Of a DNA stretch of 33,292 nt, positions 24,258-31,103 are shown one piece after another. The notes below the pieces were generated by a model. It was not told where the DNA came from, searched no databases, and saw only the letters and a program-made list of their open reading frames with translations. A program made the translations under genes and the position numbers. The stretch spans positions 1 through 33,292 of the forward strand of contig JAPLMU010000119.1 in NCBI GenBank assembly GCA_026386795.1, read 5' to 3'. Origin of the DNA: Planctomycetota bacterium. GTDB lineage: Bacteria; Planctomycetota; Phycisphaerae; Phycisphaerales; SM1A02. The stretch's first letter is position 1; each line of letters begins with the position of its first letter.

Positions 24258-26083
24258 CCGCATTGAACACCATGAACGCCATGAACACCATGAACACCAT
24301 GAACATCCGACTCATTGCCGCTCGTGCGGCTGCCGTTGTCATTGCATTCATCGCTCCGAATGTAATCGCCGCAGACGGTCCGATGTTGATGCGCGCGATT
24401 GCTCCAGACACTACCTACGTGATCGTCTCGGCGGATGTGATGACGCAGACGGTGGAGCACTGGCAGAAGACTCCGCTGCAGGCATTTCTCAAGACGCCAC
24501 AGATGGCGAAGGTGCTCGGCACCGATGGCGGCGCACAGAATGCCATGGAGAATCGGCTCAAGGAAATGGGGATTCCAGAGGGCAGCATCGATTGGCCGGC
24601 AGTCGGAGGCATGACGCTCTTTACCGTCCACGACGAGGAGCTTGATGTGGAGCAGTCACACGCGCTCGTCTACGGAGATTGGGGCGCGAAGGCTGACGGC
24701 ATGGCGAAGTTGTTCGATGCAGTGATTGCTGAAGCCGTCAAGAAGGATGGAGTCACGGTCGAGAAGGAAGACATTGCTGGCCGCGAAGTGCAGGTACTCA
24801 CTTTGCGCAAGCCTGACGCGAAGCGAAACGGCCGTGGCGGCGCCATGGGATTCGAGATGGATATGTCCTTCGCCAAGAATGCAGAGAAGGTCTACTACTG
24901 CAGGGATGGCTCGCGATTCCTGGCATCAACAGACTCAGGTGGACTCGAAGACGCATTGCAAGCACTCGACGGCAAGCGCAAGGCGAAGTTGCCGGAGCAG
25001 AGTGATTTCCGGGGCGCCATTGATCAATTGGGCGACACAGATATTTCGGTTGTCATCCTGACGGGGCCACTGCAGAAATCAATCGCCGGCGAGGGCGCGG
25101 GCGCGCTTGCCATGGTGCAGCCAGTCTTACAGCCGCTCGTTGGCGACGTCCAGGCATGGACGATCGGCATCGGTATCGACACTCCGCGCGGGCAGGTTGA
25201 AGTGACGTCGGGCATCTATGTGCCCGGTTCGAAGGTTGGAGTCTGGGCACTGTTGGGACCGAGCGCACCCATCGAGGCTCCGCCGCCGATGATCGGACCG
25301 GACGCTATCGGGTTTGGTCGCGTGAATGTGCAATTGAAGAATCTGATGACTCTGATCAACTCGGTAGTTGCCAATCTTCCTGAGGAACAGGCGCAGGAGA
25401 TTGATGGGTTCCTCGTCAACTTTGGACCAGTGATGTCAAAGGGCTTTGAGGCACTCGGCCCAAGCATCTGGACCTACGAAACCATTCGTCAGCCAGTGAC
25501 GCCTGAGAGCCGTGTGACGGGAAGCATCGTCACCTGCGGTAATCCGAAGGCCGTGGTGCCGATGATCACTCAGTTCGGTGGCACTATGGGTTTGGAGCCG
25601 CGCGACTTTGATGGCAACACGATCTTCTCAGCGGATTTCTTGCCAATATCGATTGGCGTTGCAAATGGATTCATGGCAACGGGCGACAGCAAGCTCGTTG
25701 AGCAAGCCATGCGCTCCATGGGTCAGAAGGACTTGCCGAGCATCAGTGAGAACCCGGCATACAAGGCTGCAGCGCTTGCAGTTGGTGGCGAGCCAGTGAT
25801 TTCCTGGGGATATATCGACCTTCCAGCCCGTTGGGGATTTGAGCGCGAGCTGCTCGAACACTTTGGCGATGATGACTCCAAACTCGACAATGCAGTTGAC
25901 AAGGCCGACGATTCATCAGTGGCTAAGCGACTCGGCTACAAGGTGCCCGCAAACGCGAGCGATGTCTTGAAGACGATGGATGCGGCCATGGTTGCCAAGT
26001 ACTTCGGATCCTTTGTGTGGAGCATGAAGTCTGACAGCAAGGGATTCGTGACTCGTGCAGCGGTGATGCAGCCAGCGAAGTAA
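24254..26083 (+). CDS. Secreted protein of unknown function (DUF3352-like)
   Basis: A protein of 609 residues from GTG 24254, or 594 from the last of several tandem ATGs at 24299. It begins with an export signal (IRLIAARAAAVVIAFIAP, ending near VIAADG). Two similar alpha/beta-like halves seem present, each with stretches such as FLASTDSGGLEDALQAL and FMATGDSKLVEQAMRSM. This lets it resemble the DUF3352-type proteins common in planctomycetes and cyanobacteria; that match is by general pattern only. No catalytic motif is recognised. GTG 24254 is coupled to the protease stop by GTGA. The 3' end lies seven bases before the convergent hydrolase gene. Confidence 0.72.
   Translation: MTALNTMNAMNTMNTMNIRLIAARAAAVVIAFIAPNVIAADGPMLMRAIAPDTTYVIVSADVMTQTVEHWQKTPLQAFLKTPQMAKVLGTDGGAQNAMENRLKEMGIPEGSIDWPAVGGMTLFTVHDEELDVEQSHALVYGDWGAKADGMAKLFDAVIAEAVKKDGVTVEKEDIAGREVQVLTLRKPDAKRNGRGGAMGFEMDMSFAKNAEKVYYCRDGSRFLASTDSGGLEDALQALDGKRKAKLPEQSDFRGAIDQLGDTDISVVILTGPLQKSIAGEGAGALAMVQPVLQPLVGDVQAWTIGIGIDTPRGQVEVTSGIYVPGSKVGVWALLGPSAPIEAPPPMIGPDAIGFGRVNVQLKNLMTLINSVVANLPEEQAQEIDGFLVNFGPVMSKGFEALGPSIWTYETIRQPVTPESRVTGSIVTCGNPKAVVPMITQFGGTMGLEPRDFDGNTIFSADFLPISIGVANGFMATGDSKLVEQAMRSMGQKDLPSISENPAYKAAALAVGGEPVISWGYIDLPARWGFERELLEHFGDDDSKLDNAVDKADDSSVAKRLGYKVPANASDVLKTMDAAMVAKYFGSFVWSMKSDSKGFVTRAAVMQPAK
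24263..24307 (+). repeat. Tandem 9-bp repeat carrying in-frame start codons
   Basis: Five consecutive 9-base units of the form NTG AAC NCC begin at 24263 (TTG), 24272, 24281, 24290 and 24299 (all ATG); the last unit is degenerate (ATC at its end). All are in the frame of the secreted-protein gene, giving a Met-Asn-Thr/Ala repeat just before the signal peptide. No Shine-Dalgarno marks one of them as the true start. Confidence 0.9.
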
Positions 26084-26090
26084 CCGGCAG

Positions 26091-27029
26091 TCACTGCACG
26101 CCGAGTTCCGAGTGCGGAATACCGGTCGTGCGGTGCAGCTTGGAACTTGGCAGCGCGGCGTGAATCGCTTCGGAATCAGCGAGCGGAGATACGGTGTCGA
26201 GGCTGTCTGCGTGAAGCGTGAGTTGGGTCGGGCCAAGAGTAGCGGCGGCATCGCGAGTGATGCGTTCCGGACCGTTCGCGCGACCGCACATCCAGAGAAT
26301 GGCATCGCTGAACGGGCGGGCGGGTAGGGCGCGCAGTTTCAGGCGTGCATTGAGCGGCGTGGCCACACGGTCATAGGCGCCCCAAGAGATGACTTCTGAA
26401 ATTGCGGCACCCGCTGCAGTGCGTTGCGCGGCGGCATGAATGGCAACCACTGCGCCCATCGAGTGTCCAACGAGCGTGATCGTGATCCCGGGGTGTTCCG
26501 CCTCGATCGCAGCTATGAGAACGCAAATATCACCAGCCTCGCGGCGGGCGAGCGCGCAGCGACCGGGTGCGTCGCCGTGACCGCGGAGGTCGGGGGTCAC
26601 GATCAGCGCCGCGTTGTCTGCGTGTTGGCCGATGCGCCGCAGCGAGTCCCAACGCGAACGCCCGTGCCCGTGCAGGATGATGACCGCGCGGTTTGAATGC
26701 GGCGCTCGACCGCGAATCCACCACGCGGGCATGGTGCCATCGGCAAGAACGGTCGAACGCTCTTCAAACTGGAGACCAACATCTTCCGGGCTCGCAGGCA
26801 GGCCCTGTCCAAGCGCCCATCCCATGCTTCGCCGCGCTGGCTTGACGGCATCGTGCCAAAGACCTGCGAGATAAGCGCCACTTACAAGGAGCGCCGCAGT
26901 GCCGAGCAGCGTTGCGAATCCAAGCGTTGCGCCGATCGCGGAACTGACCGACGACGCCAGGATGTAACTCTGCGTTGACGCCAGCATAAAACTCTGCGAA
27001 GACCCGAGCGTGTCACCCAGCATGCTCAC
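26091..27029 (-). CDS. Membrane-anchored alpha/beta hydrolase
   Basis: A 312-residue protein. An N-terminal hydrophobic segment (about 30-58) anchors it in the membrane. The hydrolase core has the oxyanion turn LHGHGRS (about 119-125), TPDLRGHGD, the nucleophile elbow GHSMG (Ser190), an acid at Asp278 (DTVSPLAD) and the catalytic His306 (IPHSELG). It is likely an esterase or lipase of unknown substrate. The start is GTG 27029, overlapping the upstream cyclodeaminase stop as GTGA; ATG 27023 is an alternative. Residues 11-26 are a tandem duplication of eight residues. It converges with the DUF3352-like gene seven bases away. Confidence 0.87.
   Translation of the reverse strand: MSMLGDTLGSSQSFMLASTQSYILASSVSSAIGATLGFATLLGTAALLVSGAYLAGLWHDAVKPARRSMGWALGQGLPASPEDVGLQFEERSTVLADGTMPAWWIRGRAPHSNRAVIILHGHGRSRWDSLRRIGQHADNAALIVTPDLRGHGDAPGRCALARREAGDICVLIAAIEAEHPGITITLVGHSMGAVVAIHAAAQRTAAGAAISEVISWGAYDRVATPLNARLKLRALPARPFSDAILWMCGRANGPERITRDAAATLGPTQLTLHADSLDTVSPLADSEAIHAALPSSKLHRTTGIPHSELGVQ
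26952..26999 (-). repeat. 24-bp tandem duplication in the hydrolase N-terminus
   Basis: Two adjacent 24-base units (26952-26975 and 26976-26999) agree at 19 of 24 positions and encode SQSFMLAS and TQSYILAS, residues 11-26 of the alpha/beta hydrolase, just before its membrane helix. Confidence 0.85.
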
Positions 27030-27619
27030 GCTTTGCGTGCTCCGGCAGCGGCGGCTTCGCTGAGGGCGCGCTCCATCGCAGTGCGGCGAGTGTTTCGGTC
27101 GCTTTCATCTGTAACAGACGGCAGATTTACTTCCACGTTGTGCGCAGCCGCGCGGGCTGCAACGCAGGCGAGGTCGATAGCAATCGCGAGATCACTTGCT
27201 AAGTTTGGACTGGTGCGTGCCGCGAGTCCGCTGCAAGTTGCGGCAATCTCTGCGGCGGCATTCAGAATCGCTTGCGGGGCGTCGATCGCTGCGGCCACCG
27301 AAGCGTCCCAGGCATCGAGTCGGGCCGCCGCGTCTTTCGGCAATTTCCACAAGGAATTCAGCGCTCCGTATGCCTCGGCATCGCGGTCAGCGAGCGTGAG
27401 GGCATGATGGCGCAGTTCAGTGAGGCGCTTGAGTGCGGAGGCGTTCGACGCGTCATTTGCCGCAAATTTTGGCTTGCCAATGGAGAATTCCAAGACCATG
27501 GCTCCCAATGCTGCTGCGTGTGCAGCCGTTATCGCGGCCACCGCGCCGCCACCTGGCGCTGGCGTCTTGGCGGCGAGCATCTCTGCGAATTCATCAACCG
27601 TCAGTGTTCGAAAGGCCAT
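27026..27619 (-). CDS. Cyclodeaminase/cyclohydrolase family protein (FTCD_C / FchA-like)
   Basis: A 197-residue helical protein with the family signature TPAPGGGAVAAITAAHAAALG (about 18-38), which forms the folate-binding Gly-rich turn, followed by MVLEFSIGKPKF. The family holds formiminotetrahydrofolate cyclodeaminase and methenyltetrahydrofolate cyclohydrolase (FchA); sequence alone does not separate these activities. ATG 27619 is supported by AGGAG about nine bases upstream. It lies 30 bases after pheT and is coupled to the hydrolase by GTGA. No hutI/ftcD or formate-THF ligase gene is near, so a one-carbon role is inferred from family only. Confidence 0.88.
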   Translation of the reverse strand: MAFRTLTVDEFAEMLAAKTPAPGGGAVAAITAAHAAALGAMVLEFSIGKPKFAANDASNASALKRLTELRHHALTLADRDAEAYGALNSLWKLPKDAAARLDAWDASVAAAIDAPQAILNAAAEIAATCSGLAARTSPNLASDLAIAIDLACVAARAAAHNVEVNLPSVTDESDRNTRRTAMERALSEAAAAGARKA

Positions 27620-27649
27620 GGTTCTGCTCCTGCGGTTGGTGTTGCAGTT

Positions 27650-29692
27650 CTACGCGCGGATCTCTGCGGCGAGTTGCGCTTGCAATGCGGCTGCAAGCGA
27701 TTGCATGGCTGCCTCCGCATCTTCGCGCTTCAGCGTGCGGTCATGCGCGCGGAACGTCAGTCGCATGGTGACGCTCTTTCGCCCTGCGCCGGTTTGCTTG
27801 CCGCGGTAGGTGCCAACAAATCCCAACGACTCAAAGCACAGAAGGTTCAAACTCTGCACGAGCGCTTCAATGCTCGACCAGGTGGAGGTCTCAGGCAGAA
27901 TGGCACTCAGGTCGCGCTCGATACTTGGGAATGATGGCAACGCCTGCGCGCGGACTTCGGGTGGGAAGTTGGCGTAGAGCGGTCGGAGCAGAAGTTCTGC
28001 GGCAGTAAACGTTCCTTCAAGACCGAAGAGCGCCGTCACGGCAGGACTGAGAATGCCCCATGACGCCACGGCGTTCCCATCGACGGTGAGTTCCGCTTCG
28101 CTGGAGTACCACGCTGCCCGTGCGGTGTCGCTGACGGCTGAAACCTGCAGTTTGGCGTGGTTTCCAGCCAAGAGCCGCACGGTCCGTTCGCATGCGCCGC
28201 GGATCCAGCGCATGGCGCCGTCGGAATCACTCGGCGCATCAGAGAGCAGGGTGACGAGCGATCGCTCGTTGTGGCTGCCATCGGCGCGGAGGGCGAATGC
28301 GCCTGCAAATTCAAAGACGCGCAATTGGCTGATGCCGGCATCAGCATTGCGGCGTCGTACCTCAAGGAGACTTGGAATCACCGACGGTCGCAGCACAGGC
28401 GTCCCGCCAGCGCGCTCGTCGCTCACGCGCAGCGGCATGCATCCCGGACGGAAGAACGGCGCAGCGTTGCGTTCAGAGATCAACGAGTGCGTGATGCTCT
28501 CCATGAAGCCAAGGCCAACCAAGAGACCCTTTGCGGCACGCGGCGCTGCCACTTGTGGTTCGACCGGAGCAACACGAACCGCAAGCGTCTCCTTCAGCGG
28601 GATACGGTCGAGTCCGTGGATGCGGCAGATTTCCTCAATGACATCGATCTCGCGCTCGACATCAAGCCGACGTGCGGGCACCAAGCAGTCAACGGAATCG
28701 CCACGGACGACTGGTGAGAATCCCAAAGTTGCCAAAGCACGCACGATTTCTTCAAGCGGAATGTCCGTTCCAAGGATTGATCGAACGCGCGCAGGTCGAA
28801 CCGAAACGCGACGCTCCGCGGGCAGCGGCGCACCGGCTTCAACCACGCCGTCGCACAGCGTTCCACCCGCTGTTTCAAGGATCAAAGCAACGAGGCGCTC
28901 AGCAGCAGCATCAATATCCGCCGGATGAACGCCGCGTTCGAATCGGTATGAGGAGTCGCTGGCGATCTTCAACGCGCGACTTGCAGCACGCACTGCGGCA
29001 GGATCAAAGGTGGCGGCCTCGACCAAGATATTGGTGGTGTTGGCAGTGACTGCAGTCAGTGCGCCGCCCTTGACGCCGGCGATGGCAACGGCTCGGTCTG
29101 CATCGGCGATCAGCAGCTCGCCACCGGCAAGGGTGACCTCTTGTGCGCCGTCGCCGATCGGAAGAAATCGCTCGCCTTTTTGGGCGCGTCGTACTTGGAT
29201 GCGCGCGCCGTGCAGCAAGTCAAGATCAAAGACGTGCGTCGGCTGACCGTATTCAAACAGCACGAAGTTGGTGCAGTCCACAAGATTGTTGCGCGGAATC
29301 TGTCCGATCGCGCGCAGCCTGCGCTGCAGCCACTCGGGACTCGGTCCAACCTTCACATCACGAATGACGCGGGCTGTGTAGCGCGGGCATGCGGCGGTTT
29401 CAGTGTTGCTTACCGCGATGTGCTTGGATGTCGCGCTACCAGTTGCCTTTGCGTTGCCTTGGGGTGCTTTGAGCGAACGACCGCTCATGGCGCAGATTTC
29501 GCGCGCGAGTCCAAGGTGACTCAGGCAGTCGCCGCGGTTCGAGGTGGTCTCGATCTCCTGCCATCGCTCGCCGTTTTCGGCATCGTCGCCGCCATCAAAG
29601 TTCAGCCCCGCGGCGGTGAGTAGGTCGGCCTGCTCCTCTGCGGTGGCGGGGCGGTCGAGGTAGTCGTTGATCCAAGTGACGCTTGTTCGCAT
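27650..29692 (-). CDS. pheT: Phenylalanine--tRNA ligase beta subunit (short form)
   Basis: A 680-residue beta chain of the alpha2-beta2 synthetase. ATG 29692 gives the canonical opening MRTSVTWINDYLD; a longer frame to 29848 overlaps the divergent lipoprotein gene. Domains: B1 N-terminus, then TTSNRGDCLSHLGLAREICA at about 49-68; the B3/B4 editing domain (VRNN-like IPRNNLVDCTNFVLFEYGQPTHVFD); the B5 domain (SDSSYRFERGVHPADIDAA); a catalytic-like core; and the C-terminal FDX-ACB domain (PSFPSIERDLSAIL to the end) that holds the tRNA anticodon. The roughly 110-residue EMAP/OB-fold insertion usual in bacterial PheT between the first two blocks is missing. pheS is not adjacent. It heads a minus-strand unit with the cyclodeaminase and hydrolase genes. 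Confidence 0.93.
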   Translation of the reverse strand: MRTSVTWINDYLDRPATAEEQADLLTAAGLNFDGGDDAENGERWQEIETTSNRGDCLSHLGLAREICAMSGRSLKAPQGNAKATGSATSKHIAVSNTETAACPRYTARVIRDVKVGPSPEWLQRRLRAIGQIPRNNLVDCTNFVLFEYGQPTHVFDLDLLHGARIQVRRAQKGERFLPIGDGAQEVTLAGGELLIADADRAVAIAGVKGGALTAVTANTTNILVEAATFDPAAVRAASRALKIASDSSYRFERGVHPADIDAAAERLVALILETAGGTLCDGVVEAGAPLPAERRVSVRPARVRSILGTDIPLEEIVRALATLGFSPVVRGDSVDCLVPARRLDVEREIDVIEEICRIHGLDRIPLKETLAVRVAPVEPQVAAPRAAKGLLVGLGFMESITHSLISERNAAPFFRPGCMPLRVSDERAGGTPVLRPSVIPSLLEVRRRNADAGISQLRVFEFAGAFALRADGSHNERSLVTLLSDAPSDSDGAMRWIRGACERTVRLLAGNHAKLQVSAVSDTARAAWYSSEAELTVDGNAVASWGILSPAVTALFGLEGTFTAAELLLRPLYANFPPEVRAQALPSFPSIERDLSAILPETSTWSSIEALVQSLNLLCFESLGFVGTYRGKQTGAGRKSVTMRLTFRAHDRTLKREDAEAAMQSLAAALQAQLAAEIRA

Positions 29693-29725
29693 GGTGAAGG
29701 GTCGAAGGGTAGCATTCCGGGCACT

Positions 29726-30493
29726 GTGACGGCCGCCGTGCGCATCCAAATGACTGCTTGCGCGCTTCTTGCCGCCGCTGGGTTGCTTGCGGGCTGTAGC
29801 GGCGCGGTGGGGACGGCCGATGGACCGGCAGGAGCGCCCTCGAATCAAGTTGCTGAGTTAGAGCCGGTATCCAGTGAAAAGCCGGGAACGAGCGCTGCGA
29901 GCGGTCGGTTTGTGGAGACGACAGAAGGCGCCCCGGCGGAGTCTGGCGCACTGGCTGATGGCGCCTATCCGCGTGATTTCACGATCGACCTGACCGTCTT
30001 GGTTGGTCTCGGCGCCCCTGAACTCCTGAAAGTAGAGGAGCGACAGGCCAAATATGTAGTGCTTCCCGATGGCGCACTGCATGCTGACGCGAGCCCATTC
30101 ATTGATATTTCAACGCGCCCTGGTCGCACCCGTTGGCTCTATGAAGACCAGGTGCAGTTTCTGTGGTCGCTGTGCTCGCAGCTTGGATTTACTGATGAGC
30201 GCAATGCCAACGGTCCGCCCAACCCAGACATGTTGCAAGTGCCACGCGGTGAACGATTGGCAGTCATGACGTTCCGCGCCCGTGGGCGAACGTGGACATT
30301 CGTTCGCCGCGCGACCGACGCGCAGCCGTTCGATGCCGCCGCGGTCCGCATCATTCGAACGATCGCGATTCTCAGTTGGCTGCCCGATTACCGCGCCGAA
30401 GACATTGCGCCAGAGCGCTACGACTTCGGCCCGGATCCCTACGCCGTGTACCGCGCCATTCGTGCTCAGCAACCAGCAACCATTCGACGATGA
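29726..30493 (+). CDS. Lipoprotein of unknown function
   Basis: A 255-residue protein from GTG 29726 (ATG 29750 is an alternative) with a lipoprotein signal and lipobox LLAGC. A low-complexity Gly/Ala/Ser/Glu segment follows to about residue 75, then a globular domain (about 80-255) rich in Tyr, Arg and Trp. I recognise no family. It diverges from pheT with 33 bases between starts. Its stop overlaps the next gene's ATG as ATGA, so the two lipoproteins are co-translated and may act together. Confidence 0.75.
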   Translation: MTAAVRIQMTACALLAAAGLLAGCSGAVGTADGPAGAPSNQVAELEPVSSEKPGTSAASGRFVETTEGAPAESGALADGAYPRDFTIDLTVLVGLGAPELLKVEERQAKYVVLPDGALHADASPFIDISTRPGRTRWLYEDQVQFLWSLCSQLGFTDERNANGPPNPDMLQVPRGERLAVMTFRARGRTWTFVRRATDAQPFDAAAVRIIRTIAILSWLPDYRAEDIAPERYDFGPDPYAVYRAIRAQQPATIRR

Positions 30494-31002
30494 ACAGTTT
30501 CTTACGCATCGCACTTGGCGCCACACTTGTCGTGGCATCCGTCACCTTCACCGCGTGTCAGTCCACGCCGATGGTGCCGCCGCATGATGAGAATTCAAGT
30601 ACCGATGGAATGGGCTTGCAATTGTGGTACGCGCGCGTTGATACGCGTCAATATGACTTCTTTCAGGTGCGCCCCGATGGGTCGCTTTCTTACGGCGGCG
30701 GGATGACTGCGTTCAATCGCAACATTGAGTGGACTGGACGACTGACCGCCGAAGAGGGCTATCGCCTGCGCACGCTTGTCAATGAAGCGAAGTGGATGAC
30801 GGCAGAGAATCCATCATTACATACGGCAGAGACACCAATGGCGGAAATCATGGTCGCAAGTGGCAAGAACGAACGCTCGTTGACTATTCAGGGTCCGAAC
30901 GAATATGTGCTGCAGGTCGTCGAAGTCCTTTCCAAAGCGGCATCGCGCCGATTCGACCGTTTCATGCAGCGTCTGCCGGATGCTGGCACGCAAGTGCGCT
31001 GA
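30490..31002 (+). CDS. Small lipoprotein of unknown function
   Basis: A 170-residue protein starting MNSFLRIALG with lipobox FTAC and a mature domain beginning STPMVPPHDEN. The mature part contains strands such as LQLWYARVDTRQYDFFQVR and SLSYGGGMTAF, and an AEEGYRLRTLVNEAKWM helix. No family is recognised. ATG 30490 is chosen because it overlaps the upstream stop (ATGA) and starts a proper signal peptide; an earlier start at 30292 lies inside the preceding gene. Confidence 0.78.
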   Translation: MNSFLRIALGATLVVASVTFTACQSTPMVPPHDENSSTDGMGLQLWYARVDTRQYDFFQVRPDGSLSYGGGMTAFNRNIEWTGRLTAEEGYRLRTLVNEAKWMTAENPSLHTAETPMAEIMVASGKNERSLTIQGPNEYVLQVVEVLSKAASRRFDRFMQRLPDAGTQVR

Positions 31003-31067
31003 TGTGCGCTGCGCGCCATGACTTGTGAGGCGGCGGAGCAGGGGTAACCACGGTTTATATGCGGCGG

Positions 31068-31091
31068 AGGTTCTTGGGTGGCTAAGAACCT
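31068..31091 (+). promoter_or_regulatory. Inverted repeat upstream of the Hsp70 gene (candidate operator)
   Basis: AGGTTCTT (31068-31075) and AAGAACCT (31084-31091) are perfect complements with an 8-base spacer. Two further pairs (G-U, G-C) can extend the stem to ten with a GTGG loop. It ends 12 bases before the ATG at 31104 and is not followed by a T-run, so it is not a typical terminator. The geometry recalls CIRCE, but the bases do not match the CIRCE consensus. Confidence 0.55.
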
Positions 31092-31103
31092 AGTATCCAC
31101 GGA

